Shown here one piece after another: positions 12,795 through 24,944 of a stretch of 64,000 nucleotides of DNA. The notes below the pieces were generated by a model. That model was not told the DNA's origin. It saw only the letters and a list, made by a program, of their open reading frames with translations, and searched no databases. Position 1 is the stretch's first letter, and each line of letters opens with the position of its first letter. Made by a program: the position numbers and the translations under genes. Origin of the DNA: Siphonodentalium dalli (Eukaryota > Mollusca > Scaphopoda > Gadilida > Siphonodentaliidae); the NCBI GenBank assembly GCA_032622095.1, contig CP136061.1, forward strand, positions 237,105,815 through 237,169,814. The letters are read 5' to 3'.

Positions 12795-13345
12795 ACAATT
12801 TTTTTCCGGCACGTATGCCAGGGTGGGTGGGTGGTCAAAGCCACCAACAAGCAATTTTTTTTCCGCAACTAAAAAAAAAATTCCTGCTTGTTTTTTTAGT
12901 GTTTTGGCAATGAGTTGGGCTTCAAAACCACTTTGAATGAGAGAAATAATGTAATTATAACTGGTAAACTGACTGCAGGCAGTTATCGTGTTGTATTTTG
13001 TTGCAAATTTTGAAATCCAAGATGGCCGCTGGCAGCCATGTTATTTTGGCCGAATGACCTCAAAATGACTCGTTCCTATTTACATGTCCATGTTAACATC
13101 CATCATGATAAATAGTATGCACAGAAATTCATATACAGCTGTTTACAGTGAATTTCCCCCCTGCAAATCTCTGTTTTAGTGTTAAAAGGGGGGGGGGGTG
13201 GGTGTCAAAAAATGGTCGGAAAAAAATGCCGAAAACGGAAAAAAATTTGGCGGTGGGGGTGGGTGGGTACAAAAAATGATCGAAAGGGCAAAAATGCCAT
13301 ACGTGCCTGAATTTTTTTTCAGACATCCCCCCCGGATTCGTTTGT
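12795..13345. repeat. Dispersed repeat, inverted relative to 45120-45675
   Basis: Shared blocks with the copy at 45 kb (in reverse complement) include CTGACTGCAGGCAGTTATCG, TATACAGCTGTTTACAGTGA and CAAATCTCTGTTTTAGTG, with G-rich runs beside them. The region contains CAAGATGGCCGC. Frames in it are low-complexity and not coding. Confidence 0.7.
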
Positions 13346-13539
13346 TAATCTTTCTCTGCTCTTCGAAGTCACCCATTGATATATTGATATATTGGGAGTT
13401 TGGGACTGGGCCCAGGGAGGATTTGGAAGGGGCGGAACCCCCTCCCCTACAACCCAGTTGGAAGTGATGTGATGATGATGAAATATCAGTGAATCGTGAA
13501 AAAATTATCTAGGCATATTATTTTATTTTTTTATTTTTT

Positions 13540-13700
13540 TTCTTCGATGTTGTGTTTCTGTTGTTGTGTTTTTATGAGAGATGTGATACATGGGCCCACT
13601 ATAGATGCGTAAATATTTCCAACAGTAACGTGTCAACAATAGATTACGTTTGTAATTGTTGTTGTTGCATTTGTATTAATCTGCGCATTAATATTCAGAT
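13540..13700 (+). pseudogene. PHD-finger-like remnant, probably from a retroelement
   Basis: The plus frame from 13552 reads CDTWAHYRC followed by YVCNCC, matching the C-terminal half of a PHD zinc finger (C-x2-W-x-H-x2-C ... C-x2-C). The N-terminal zinc ligands are not clean and there is no start or extended frame. PHD fingers occur in first ORFs of some CR1-like LINEs and in chromatin proteins. Given the repeat setting, a decayed retroelement piece is more likely. The following AT-rich segment with AATAAAG near 13945 could be its 3' tail. Confidence 0.35.
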
Positions 13701-14689
13701 AGTTGTCTCGGTATCGTCTCCATATTGTCGCCATTGCTTTGTCAACGTTATTGGCACGTATCTTATATACGGAGCCGATGGTGACGTGGTCAGAACTTAG
13801 GGCTTGATACCGAGACCACTATTTGAATATCAATGTGCACTTCATAAACTTCATTGAGTTTGATATCTTTTGTTAACATATTCATGTATGTCTCATGTTT
13901 GTTATTATATTTTATGTGTTTATTATATATGCATTATGATTAAATAAAGTTATCATTTAAAATAAATGTAATTAAATTATTATTTCGCCAAAACCTCAAT
14001 GCCCCAAAACACAATAGTATAGAGTAGCCAATTAGTTAATCCGATTACCTATAACGCTAAGCACATTAGCCGCTTATATACACCTTTTAATTGGAGCCGG
14101 CCGCTTACACTTTACAGAATGAAAGAACGAAAAATTTAATAAAATCAACAAATTTGTGATTTTTAAAAACGATTCAAACGTCAATGTATTCCATGCCATA
14201 ACCCGGACATATTACTAAATTTCAGTCATATCCATTTATAAACAAAGAAGATAATGCGACATCAAGTCCGCTTACACCTTTTAATTGGAGCCGGCCGTTT
14301 ACACTTTATAGTGTGTTTCAGAACGAAAAAGTTGAATAAAATCAACAAATTTGTGAATTTAAAAACAATTCAAACGTTATTGTATTCCATGTCCCAGTCC
14401 GGACATATACACCAAATTTCATTAATATCCATTGAGAAACAACGGACCAAACGCCACATAACACCCCGTTTACACCTTTTATTTGGAGCCGGCCTTTATA
14501 CACTTTATAGTGTGTCCCGTCATCGCACCGCTTCTGAGAACGTCCGAGCACTCCTTCACCATTCGCCCTGCCACCGTTGTTGGAATTGATGGGTTAATGA
14601 TTAAAGAGCGCGTTCGTATCTGCGGTGTCGTTAAATCTTTAGTGTTTATATACATTAGGAAACTTAATTAGCCAGATAATAATTATTCA

Positions 14690-14960
14690 ACTAATGCTTC
14701 AGAAACATTTTTTATTCAGAAACAAAATGCGATGGATAAACACTTTACCGTTAAAATTGTATATGGAGAAAGTTTTCATCCACTGTGTTTATGCCACGAT
14801 TTTACAATGCTATGGATATTAAACACTTTTCCGTTCAAATTGTATGAAGAATGTTTAATCCACTCTGCGAAGTTTAGTCACCAGTAGGCGTGGTGTTGAT
14901 TAAATGTAAAATTTAAACAGATGGCTTTATTTATATAGTAAGATAGGCGATCGTGGTAGT
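14690..14960. repeat. Partial copy of the hairpin-plus-tandem repeat
   Basis: It carries two diverged tandem units (GCGATGGATAAACACTTT and TCCACTCTGCGAAGTTTA) and the same downstream block as the 23-kb copy (GATGGCTTTATTTATATAG, GATAGGCGATCGTGGTA). The hairpin head is missing. Confidence 0.65.
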
Positions 14961-15670
14961 TACATTTGTATACAAATAAAATGGTATAACATTGAAATTT
15001 AATAAAATCTTCGTAAACATTTGCCGTCGTAAAATGTATGTCTATAGAGATGGTAAGGTGTACACTAACCTGGCCAATGCCGCTTTGAATTGGTAATCTC
15101 CATGGTCGTCGAACGAACACTTACGACAGAAGAATGTCAAACTGAAATCTGACGACCAAACGTTGAACAATGAATATGAGTTTGAAAGTCTCAGTGCTCA
15201 ACTTAAGTATCATGTCTTAGAATCATAAAATGTCACTCATCTATGAGTACCAACACTAGTTGATAATTAGTCACAACCCTATCACAACAGACATTGCCGA
15301 AATGAATCTTCAAAGAAAACAGATCCTTTTCACAACAGACATTGCCGAAATGAAAATGCAAAGAGGATTAATATCTTATCCCGAAGCCAGTAAGATAATC
15401 CTCTTACTTTCCGGATCAGAAATCACGTAATTTTAGTTAGGCTTCATGATCGTCTAAGTATCACTAAGCAAACAAACCCATCAGATTTCGGAAATTAATT
15501 ATAAAAATCAAATTGCAAAGTAACATCTAACATGATCATTTAGTGGTATCAATCCATTTTATCAGTCAATAAATCATGTAAACCTACTATATATTGCATT
15601 ACTGCGGGGACCTACGCGAATTGAGTGACCTACGGAGACCTACGCAAATCTAGGGACCTACTGCATAACG
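14960..15670. other. Unannotated stretch with minor direct repeats
   Basis: CACAACAGACATTGCCGAAA occurs twice (about 15290 and 15332), and GACCTACG-type repeats occur at 15607-15660. No gene or mobile-element structure was recognised. Confidence 0.45.
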
Positions 15671-15675
15671 CGTCA

Positions 15676-15770
15676 CCGGGAAACAACGGACCAAACGCCA
15701 CATAACACCCCGTTTACACCTTTTGGAGCCGGCCTCGGCCTCGGCATACACTTTATAGTGTGTCCCGCGA
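15676..15770. repeat. Fragment of the right arm of the 11.4-14.7 kb element
   Basis: AAACAACGGACCAAACGCCA, CACCCCGTTTACACCTTTT and ACACTTTATAGTGTGTCCCG repeat the order at 14438-14520, with a small internal expansion of CCTCGG. Confidence 0.7.
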
Positions 15771-15779
15771 TGACACGTC

Positions 15780-16980
15780 TTGTGGCTTTTTACCCTTAGA
15801 TAGCAAGTTTGGGCTCAATCGGTCGAGCTGTTTTCGAGTCTATAAAGGATATACGTGTACCGGTACATACGGATAATCGGATATATGGATATATAATATA
15901 TACGGAAGTCTCAAAATATATAGTAGATGGCAATTAATATGAACCACGGACAAATGTAAGAGTGTTTGTAGTCAACAATTTGTCAGTCGGTTCAATACCT
16001 GATACCTTCTCAATCTGAATCTCAGGCTTCTGGAAATTCTGCAAGTTATACGATATTTTTATGATATTTCCAATGACAACAGTGGATGCCTATACTATGA
16101 CATAATGTGTATGTCAACGATATTTTGTGAATAAATTATGTAATTTTCAGACTGTAATCTAGATCTACGTTAAACTTATATAGTTAATTAATTACGCAAC
16201 GGTCAAACAAAACCGCCCACGAACTTGTAAAGTCGGGAAACCGGAAGCACGTGTTTGTTTGGTCTTTCAGAATGAGCCCACAACAACGTGTTGTATATCG
16301 ACGAAGTCTCTTCAAAGGCCCGAATGGAAGGATGGTAACGATTCTGAATAGGTGAGCCGATTCGACGAGGGTGACGATTGGGAGAGTAATACATGCAATT
16401 TTAAAAGGATGTACCACCCATATGAACATAAGTGTGCCGAAAATAGTCCATCAATATGTTTTGTTTTTAGACAGAAAGCTATGACCAGTACCGGTATGCT
16501 ACATGCAATTCGGTGTTCGCTACGAGCATAGGCCTATCATAACAAGTTCGAAGATTGCTCTGAATGTAGGCAAAAATACAGCCGAATACATCGACTGAAA
16601 TTCCAAATTTCGAACACTTGATCCAAATATATCGCGTACGTTTCACATCCAGCCAGAGAGCTTGGGTGTCGAACTTCACCCATAATCAAACTTGCATGCA
16701 TTGCATATGCGGGACTTGTTTAAATTTTATAATACTTGGTACAAGCACTCGTTTCGCGTCAGAATTTTCAAATACATGTTTATCTGTATCAGTAGGGGGT
16801 ACATTACAGGAACCACTTCTGGTTTTTGGCGCGCTCTGGGTCAAAGAAATCTATATAATTAACATACATTTCATCAATGATGGCTTCATTAGTTGCGCCT
16901 ATCATCTGTTTAACACAGAAAAAAGCTGTATCGAAAACAACTTCTTTATCACTGTATATGGGGGGATTACGCCGGATAGC
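15780..16980. other. Unannotated stretch with a possible decayed coding piece
   Basis: A plus-strand frame through about 16230-16530 is Cys-rich and broken by one TAG that coincides with a splice-donor-like TAG|GTGAGC. A strong acceptor-like TCTTTCAG lies at about 16263-16270. I could not connect it to any family, so no gene is called. Confidence 0.3.
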
Positions 16981-16984
16981 ATGG

Positions 16985-17150
16985 TTACGTTTGACAACAA
17001 CGTTAGGGCAACGTTGGTTTTATCGTTGTTTAACGTTGACATTAGGTATGTAGGCGTTTTGTGAGCTTAGCAGCTGCGTTAGATGTTGACGTTGGACCAA
17101 CGATGGCCCAACGTTGGTCACAACGATGGCCCAACGTTGGTCACAGTGTG
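16985..17150. repeat. ACGTTGG palindromic mini-repeats
   Basis: The words AACGTTGG and CCAACGTT recur, including two adjacent copies of ACGATGGCCCAACGTTGGTC near 17100-17145. The inverted wording at each side suggests the end of a small inverted-repeat element, but no partner end was found. Confidence 0.5.
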
Positions 17151-17589
17151 GAAAAATTGGTCAATTACGTCGTAGCTTCATTTTAACGTCATTCTTATCA
17201 GGTCGCGTGATTCTTTTTCAAATAACGCTTTGGTTTATTGACTGAACCTGCATTTGTGTTCTGAGTGATCATTCTCGATTCATGGATTATTAATTGGATA
17301 ATGCACCACGTATCATCACCAGCTAGTGACCCGAAGAAGTGCCAGTAAGTACCTTAGTTGATAATATAATGCCGACTAACTTGGAATTTGAACGATAAAC
17401 GTGCGTTGTCGGATTCATTCCCTCCACAAGCAACTTAATGTTTTTAATTTGAAGTTTAGCCCTTCAATTCCAAGAAACGAAAACAAAATTATGTCAGTTT
17501 TATGTGATGGCATCCAACTTTTATGAGGAAGAAAATGTCACCATAACTACTACCTAAATTTCACGATCCATGTGTGATAATGCATGGAT

Positions 17590-19885
17590 TTAGGGACATG
17601 GCGACAGGGCTGTTGCATGGGTGTCTCACCCCACCCAGGCTCAAATTTGGTCAAAATTGTCAACAGTTGGATATCTCATTCATGACACAACATTAATTGG
17701 AACTTTCACATGGTCACACCAACAATAGGTTGAGATTGTTATTGTGTAGTTTGATTTTCCAACAATTATTAATTGTTGTTTTTAGTTCAACATTTGCATA
17801 TTGTCGTACTTTTGGTAAAAATTCTGACTGAAATGTTGGAATTTTTCTGACCTTAGGATTGGGGGGGGGGGTCTCAGGTTGGAAATTTCCAACAATTGGA
17901 AATCTTGAGGCCAGTCTAGATGTTAGGAGTTTGCAATTTTTGGTTCGGATCTCAAAATGTTCTCAATGTATTCCGTATGGCAACAATACTACTGATCCAT
18001 TTAGAACTAGAGGTGTGACTGTCCCAATGGGACTACGGATACCCCCCCCCCCCTGTTCTTAAAATACTAAGATGTTTCACATGTCAGTAAACATTTACAT
18101 TGTAGTTAAAATAATAAAAAACAATTCCCATTGCAGGTGTACAACCATAACCCTAATCTTAAACATATTGACCGAAAAATGTAGGAATAAAAGCTTGGAA
18201 AAAATTATGTATGTTGCGAAAAAATTTCTAAGTCGAAAAAGGGGAATAACTCCACACAAAACATGTCGGACATACGTCATAATCGCAGGTGCAAAGGTTC
18301 CCATGGTACTAAATATCAGTGCCAAGATTAAAAAACATTGACCGAAAAATGTAGGAATAAAAGCTCGGACAAAATTATGCATGTTGCAAAAAAAGTTTCT
18401 AAGTCGAAAAAGGGGGATAACTCCACCAAAAAATGTCGGACAGACGTCATAATCGCAGGTGCACAAGTTCCCATGGTACTAAATATCTGTGCCACGTTTT
18501 TAAAATATTGACCGAAAAATGTAGGAATAAAAGCTCGGATTAAAGTATACATGTTGCGAAAATTTTCTAAGTCGAAAAAGGGGGGATAACTCTACCAAAA
18601 AAAAGTCCGACAGACGTCATAATCGCATGTGCACAGGTTCCCATGGTGGTTGAGTGCCAAGTTTCACGGAAATTGATCAAAAAACGACTGAGAAAAACTC
18701 CGGACAAATTTGTGTACACGGACGGACGACGGACGGACGACGGACGGACAAGCTGACTCCAGTATACCCCCCCTAAACTTCGTTGCGGGGTGGGTATAAT
18801 AATGCTAGCTACCATCCAGGCCGTGGGGGAGCAGTAACTGTTGGGAAATCAAACCCCAAACAGGGACGTGGCTAGAGGGTTTCCGTTCGGGGGTGTCGAC
18901 CGTGGGAAATTCCAACTGCATCCCCCCCCCCCTTGAATCAGAATCAGAACGAACACAAGTTTTGCATAATTCCATTTGCACCCCTCCCCCTTGCATGCAC
19001 CTCAGTGCTCTTAGGCCTAATATCCTATATCTTCATAAACCATAGTTCTATATTCCCGGTATGAGAACATTCATATATTTTAACCTGAAACACTGCATAA
19101 ATCCTAACATCTAGTGGTCTAACTCCATACAAATGCACACGGCTACGGGCAAGAGACCACGACACACCGGGCTGACCATGGTTATTCGGCCCGGTGTGAG
19201 AACATTTTGAAATTTGAACAAGAAATTCGCAAATTCTAGCATCTAGACTGGCCTCAATTGAAGCTTTCCTATATATATATATAGTGTTGGAAATTTCAAA
19301 CCTCATACTCACCCCTCATGTTGGAAAAATTTCCAACTGATGACCATTTCAGTCCACAAGTTTGACCAAATGTTGTAAAATATTGTTAAAATTATTAGGA
19401 TTTTTGTATTGGCCACGGGGGGGGGGGAGACAATGACACACCGGGCCGACCATGGTTCGGCCCGATGTGGGAAAATTTTGTAATCTGAACAAGAAAATCG
19501 CAAAATCCTAGCATCTAGACTAGCCTCAAGCATTCCTAGAGTTGGAAATTTCAAACGTGACACCCCACTTAGGTTGGAAAATTTACAACTGATGACAATT
19601 CCAATGACAATGTTGATCAAATGTATGACAATATTCTTTTTTTAAATTAACTAGCAGTTTTTGACTGGCCACGGGGGAGGGACCAGGACACAAGCTTTCC
19701 AAGTGTTGGAACTTTCCAACCTGTCACCCCCCTCCCCTGAAGTTCGAAAATTTCCAACTGATGACCAGTTCAGTCCAAAATTTTGACAAAAAATAGGAAA
19801 ATATGCAAATGTTGGTCCAAAAACAATTAATCCCCCCCCCCAATAAATTGGTAGACACCCCCCCCCCCTGTCGCCACGTCTCTGA
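17590..19885. mobile_element. Mosaic of hAT-like short elements (CAGGGACGTGGC family)
   Basis: The outer boundaries GGGACATGGCGACAGGG (about 17594) and CTGTCGCCACGTC (about 19868) are inverted, and a further start, CAGGGACGTGGC, lies at about 18865. Related boundaries occur at 20369/21080 and 46264/46975. Interiors repeat the wording TTGGAAATTTC/CCAACTGATG, AGCATCTAGACT and small hairpins around GGGCCGACCATGG. No transposase is present. Assignment to hAT rests only on the CAGGGRCG-type end, because no clear 8-bp duplication was found. Confidence 0.5.
18155..18790. repeat. Three-unit tandem array (~170 bp) with GACGGACG tail
   Basis: Units start near 18165, 18335 and 18510 with TTGACCGAAAAATGTAGGAA. 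They run through a GGGGATAACTCCA-type block to TCATAATCGCAGGTGCA. The array ends in GGACGACGGACGGAC repeats and a hairpin formed by GTATACCCC and GGGGTGGGTATA (18760-18800). Such tails are common on interspersed repeats of marine invertebrates. Open frames on minus through this array simply follow the repeat. Confidence 0.75.
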
Positions 19886-20366
19886 GACTACCACTATGAT
19901 AGGCCTTGCTGTGGTACATATTTATTCGATATATATATTCCATGACAGGTCTTATGAAATTTCAATACACAGAGTCGTAATTTCGCTAAAATCCGGATTG
20001 AGAATCCAAAGCCGATTACGGGGGCGGGGCTAATTCCCGATTCTAGGTAAGATTTTGAAATCCACGTGGTCTCCGAAACTATGTTTAATGTTCTCCCAGC
20101 GTCAAACATGGCTCATGTATTTGACACAAGTATCATTTGTATCTTATATTTATAAAGTTCATGTTTGTTGTGAAAGTCATGCTTTTCTTCTATGTGTATA
20201 TACACGGCACATAATTTGCTGCCAATCCGACTTAATCGCATCTTTTTTTTCTTCAAGTTATAGTGTGTTTATTGATGAGGGCAAGCATATCTAAACGTGA
20301 CAGCTCTGGGCCTCCTGAATCAAATTCCGAAGATGTTGTGAAGAACACACGAAACGTGTCAGTTGA

Positions 20367-21085
20367 ACAGGGACGTGACGACAGGGGTTGATTGGGTGTC
20401 TCGACCCCCACCCCGAACTTTGGTACAATTTGCTAAGCTGTGCAGTCATTCATACGTGAGGAAAATCAGGATTATTTTAACTAACTGTTTCAAATAATGA
20501 TACATACAAGCCAACAAACGCAACAAACAAACCCGATTTTAAATAAATACATATACAAACTTATGACTAACTCGGGAGAGGGGGTCTCCAGTGATCTGTA
20601 TATATGTTCAACTTGTTTTGGTAGTCATGTTGCTTTGCCATTACTAATTATTTATTTGTTCAGTGTAATAACATACGGGAGAGGGTGTACCCTTAAGTGA
20701 GTCAGTACTTGTCCCCCAATTCCTTTGTATGTATAAACAAATGTATGTGTTATATATCATGTGTTATCTAAATTTGACATATATTTGAAATAAATATATC
20801 TAAACTAAACTTTGGTACATTCCAGCAGTCGGAAATTTCATGCATGACACAACATTAGTTGGACATTAATTTGACACCATATATAGGTTGGCATTGTTCT
20901 CATTGTTTGATTTTTTTCAACCAGTAAAAGTTGGTCATTTTCCAATCTTAGTGTTTGTCAGATTGGATATTTCCAAGGGGAGCAAATTGAATTCTGCGAA
21001 CCTGTGAGATTGATGTTTGGTTCAATGGGGGGGGGGGGGTGCAGTTGGCCGGAAATTTGAGGAAACTTCTAGCCACGTCCCTAGC
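20367..21085. mobile_element. Short hAT-like element related to 17.6-19.9 kb
   Basis: CAGGGACGTGACGACAGGGG at 20369 and AGCCACGTCCCTA near 21070-21082 form an inverted pair, and the interior shares the Leu/Phe-poor, TTGGAAA-rich wording with the neighbouring mosaic. It has a G-run at 21027-21039. No target duplication was resolved. Confidence 0.45.
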
Positions 21086-21089
21086 ACAT

Positions 21090-22000
21090 GTGTCTGTTGT
21101 CTATACAGAGACTATTGTGCAAAACGACTGCATTTAATTAACGAAACAAAACATGTTAAACATGAAATTGCTATAACTTTAAGACTAGATGATAGTACAT
21201 ACGTGTATCTGATAATCCATCGATACCATATAATCCTACTATTTCTTGAATAAGAAGGACCATTATAATAACGAACACAGCAGAAGACATATCCATGCAG
21301 GTTCATATGAATTCGATCAATGGTGGCGTATCCGTCTAATTCGAAATCGACATGCGTTCGGGCGGTATTTTAAGGATGGAATTATGAAATGGACATATGA
21401 AAGTGACAATCAACAATGATTTGCAATTGCTTCGCCATCAACCGAAGTGCTCCCCCAGCGTTACTATCAATAGCGTTATTATTTGGCTAATTTCAGTAAT
21501 ATTCTCCCAGTTTACATTCAATAAAACAAATTTGTCTCCGCATTCAAGTTAAAATTCTTTGATATAGATCGTTTATATTCTGCAATAATTTGTACACAAG
21601 AGACGGATTCTTATGTTTTATTGTGTTTTTAAACTCTGAGGTGGCGAAATCTCGGTTTGTTTACATTACGAACATTTGAGTCCGTAATCCGAATCCGAAT
21701 CCCAATCGGATTACCACGAAATTGAGATTACGGTCTGTTCGTTTACTGATTCTGCCAATTTCTGGTCTGTTCTTTTGCCGAACCAAGTCGTACGGGGACC
21801 AATCTGTAATCTGAATCCAGAATCTGAATCGGATTTTAGCGAAATAACGCCTCTGGTGTCTGTGATTGTTCGTATAATCGAAGGTAGCTACATTGAATGC
21901 TATGTTTGGTTTTATAATATTATCTATATACGTGTGAAGAGAAATAAGTTTGTTTTGGCCATATTGAATTTAACTATCCACTTCTAAGCCCATTCGCTGA
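21090..22000. other. Unannotated stretch
   Basis: A few GAATCCGAATCC repeats (21680-21705, 21800-21830) were noticed. No supportable gene was found. Confidence 0.4.
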
Positions 22001-22009
22001 TTTTCCGCA

Positions 22010-22985
22010 TGTCGTTAATTATCGACGATTCTAGAGTTTTAAAATCAGAGTTAGTGTTCATGAGACAAGCTGACAAGTATCATCGGCAATCAGTCTAGTG
22101 TGGGACTCTAAATTGTCCGCAATGTCATTTATATATATGAGAAACAGTAGAGGCCCGATTATATATCCTTGATGGACTCCTGCTGTTATAGGTGCGAATT
22201 TAGAAAAGCTTAATGAGTTAATTCGTACTCATTGTTGTTGATGTTGAAGGTATACAGTTCACAAACCATTGAAGAATATCTCCTTTAATACCATATTTGT
22301 CGAGTTTATGAATTAGACAACGATGCCAAAGGCTTTGGAAATATTGCAGAATACTGCACAATAATTTCTATGTTGATGTTCAGTGTCTGACCGGGGATAA
22401 AACCAGACTGATACGAATATAAAAGATCTCTGGTTTACAAATGAGTAAAACAAATTGTGTGAATAAATCTCTCGAGTACTTTCCCAACCAGGCAATTCTT
22501 CAAGGATTGTCCACTTATAAATGGACAATCGGTACCTAAAATGGTCATTAATAAATGGACAATCCAACCACGCGTGGCACGCGAGCTTGGGATTGTCCAC
22601 TAAATGAAGACATGTTTTGTTAATCCTGCATGAAGGGCAATAACTCTATAAATAATGTTAATTTGCTAAATAACGGTGATTTGTTTGAGATGAAGTGTTT
22701 TTGACGAAATAACGGAGAGATTTGAAGAAGAGTTTTTGACTAAATAACGGAAATATTCGAAGAAGTGTTTTTTAAAGAGCGTTCTGTAGTTATTTGGATC
22801 TTGTGAGTTTCCATTTTGAGCAATGGTATGATATCAGCCCGTATCCATGTGTCCGGAAAACAACAGCTCTTAAGCGATTTATAAACAATTATTTGGAGCG
22901 GTCTGCATACTGAGCTGTGACTTTCCTTTAACATGTTATCAATAATGCCATCCGGACCATTAGCTTTATTTGTAGATTAAGATTT
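22010..22985 (-). pseudogene. Decayed LINE reverse-transcriptase core
   Basis: Reading the minus strand, the start of the RT domain is seen near 22975-22800 (GPDGIIDNML, then CCFPDTWIRADIIPLLK). After an inserted repeat at about 22495-22780, the core continues at 22330-22010 with LIHKLDKYGIKGDILQWF, GVHQGYIIGPLLFLIYIND and LIADDT, the polymerase Asp-Asp motif. Several frameshifts and stops interrupt it. The order and motifs fit a CR1/Jockey-type non-LTR element. It is inactive. Confidence 0.8.
22495..22780. repeat. Inverted GGATTGTCCAC repeats and ATAACGGA tandem repeats
   Basis: GGATTGTCCACTTATAAATG and its complements recur in both orientations at 22503-22614, and TTTTTGACKAAATAACGGA recurs at 22665-22760. 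The block interrupts the LINE RT core and is probably a small later insertion. Confidence 0.6.
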
Positions 22986-23017
22986 GAGAAAAGTTGAGAT
23001 TTCATCTTCAGTTACTT

Positions 23018-23450
23018 ATATATAGAATATACGCATAGTGTTTCTGAATAACAAATTTAATCCACGAGTGGCATTGGTGATTTACACCACGAGCTTCAGC
23101 CAGTGCATGGTCACGCCATTAATTAAATCGCCAATCCCACGAGTGGATTAAATTTGTTATTCAGAAACACTATGCGTATATTTTGTTTATGCCACGATCT
23201 TTACAATGCGATGGATAAACACTTTTCCGTTCAAATTGTATGGAGAAAGTTTAATCCACTCTGCGAAGTTTATGCCACGATCTTTACAATGCGATAGATA
23301 AACACTTTTCCGTTCAAATTGTATGGAGATAGTTTAATCCACTCTGCGAAGTTTAATAAACAGTAGGCACGTTTAATCAACAGGTGTTGATTAAATGTAA
23401 AATTTAAACAGATGGCTTTATTTATATAGTAAGATAGGCGATCGTGGTAT
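23018..23450. repeat. Dispersed hairpin-plus-tandem repeat, copy 2 (most complete)
   Basis: A hairpin head has outer edges ATATACGCATAGTG and CACTATGCGTATA. Two ~82-bp tandem units follow, then a tail reaching GATAGGCGATCGTGGTA. Head and units match 262-640, and the tail matches 14920-14960. The copy is the best reference for the family. No ORF. Confidence 0.8.
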
Positions 23451-23547
23451 AAATCGATCTTATATGTGATGATGTTCTATTAGTCTAGATCAATTCGGAA
23501 TTTCTTATTCCGAACTGTCTATGGTGCTATTCATTATGAACAATTTG

Positions 23548-24013
23548 TTTAAAGATGCATTATCCGAATTAACGCTCTTGAATTACTATTTTGTTTTGTT
23601 TTCGGGAGTAAAAAAATATTTGATTCGAGTCGAGGAACCCACCCATCAAAGCTCAGAGTGATCAGATATCGATTTTTGAAGTTTGTTATTTCTCGAGATG
23701 CGCAATTAATTGTGGCCCAGAAACACGTCGTCAAACGGACGGTCTCATACAAAATTGCGGATGAAGATGGATAACTCTAAAAACAAGTGGTAATACGGCC
23801 AAATTTCGTGAATACTCAAGTGATAATACGGCTCTATTTTGTTGAACAAATGTTGATAAATAACACGATTTCTTGAAATTTGATACCATAGCTGACGGTG
23901 GTTATCATTATTTTGTTGCAATTAATCGATTCTGTCAACTAAAGCATATATTTTGAAGAAATGTTGTTGTATCTTGATGATATGGGAACCCTCTTATCGG
24001 ATTGAGTACCCTT
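23548..24013. mobile_element. Small inverted-repeat element, GAGTACCTTTAA family, copy 1
   Basis: It begins TTTAAAGATGCATTATCCGA and ends with TTATCGGATTGAGTACCC. Interior blocks ATTTGATTCGAGTCGAGGAA and CACCCATCAAAGCT recur at 29597-30022, 34178-34665 and 59935-60190. At 34 kb the two halves are mutually inverted and the ends read TTTAAAGGTACTC. This is a MITE-like family without coding capacity. Confidence 0.65.
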
Positions 24014-24177
24014 TTCATCATCGCAATCGTAAAATGAATTCTCATATACTCGAGAATTGGGATTTTACTAATATCAGCTGTTCCACTATACATGCCAGAA
24101 TTGCTTGGGACCCGAGTTGATTTTCAAATTTTCATCCAGATCTAACATAATATAGTATATTTTTCTCTTTTGCAAGT

Positions 24178-24660
24178 TTGTTCATACTGTTTATCTTGTT
24201 TCGAATTTGTTTATACTTGCCCCAATGCGATTTTGTATCTGTATCTGTATTGGTATGCGCGCAGGATCCGTTCGGATGTATAAGCGCGTGGGATGGGATG
24301 ATTAGGACGTTTTGTTGTTTTCAGCTGGTTCTCCGTCCATTGTCATTTGGATGGATCGCATGCTGTCTTCTTCCAGAGTATTCCAGTCCTTGATTGTTTT
24401 AGGGAAGAATGAGTTTTTGAATTCTGGAGTCTGCGCGTCGATTAGTTCATAGGGTTTTGAGTTGTTACATTCCTGCGTATAGAAACAAAGTTCTTTGATA
24501 CGTTATACCCCTCGAACTTCCGAGCTTTGAATTTGTATTGGATTTTAAAGCTTTCTTTCTCAAACGATCTCTTTTTCTTTTATTGAGTGTAATAGAACTA
24601 TCGGACCATGGTTTGTCATTCGTCCTAATTGTAATTGAGAATTTAAGACCAGGCACTTAA
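24178..24660 (-). pseudogene. Internally deleted LINE fragment
   Basis: On the minus strand, 24656-24470 encodes a piece typical of the end of a LINE endonuclease and the linker to RT (NDKPWSDSSITLNKRKRDRL). The frame then resumes with SFFPKTIKDWNTLEE at about 24430-24370, a C-terminal signature of the same ORF. The whole RT domain between the two is missing, so this copy is internally deleted. Confidence 0.7.
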
Positions 24661-24944
24661 CATCATGCAAGGAATACAAGAGAAGTCGGCCCCGCGCGAA
24701 GTCTCAAGGAAACTCAAGACTCAAGGAAACTTTGTCCGTGTTGGTTGACGGTTTCATCAATTAACAAAGGTTTGGGGATACTATCGGTATTAAAATCTCG
24801 TTCGTGTCCAATTCTTAATAAAACTTTCTAGAAAAGAATTAAAATATTAATATAGTATGAGCTGATGATCATTTTAAAGCGGCCCATATAATTCAAAACT
24901 AAAATGAGACCTATATTGATGCATGTGGTTGTTCAGCTATTCTG

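Larger units (their letters stand above)
11437..14657. mobile_element. Long inverted-repeat (foldback-type) element of about 3.2 kb
   Basis: The left arm (11437-about 11945) reappears in reverse complement as the right arm (about 13970-14657). Outer-edge blocks CTAAAGATTTAACGACACCG and their complement mark the ends. The right arm is longer because a unit of about 190 bp containing GGAGCCGGCC and ACACTTTATAGTGTG is duplicated within it. The 2-kb centre holds a copy of a repeat shared with 45.1-45.7 kb and a PHD-like coding remnant. No TSD was resolved. The arms may belong to one foldback element or to two inverted insertions of the same repeat. Confidence 0.7.

Noticed and set aside
16230-16530. 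Cys-rich plus frame with one stop and exon-like borders
   Set aside because: Could not be tied to any family; the stop coincides with the donor-like site, so neither gene nor pseudogene can be supported.
18095-18552. Minus open frames of 74-123 codons with repeated text
   Set aside because: They are translations of the ~170-bp tandem repeat.
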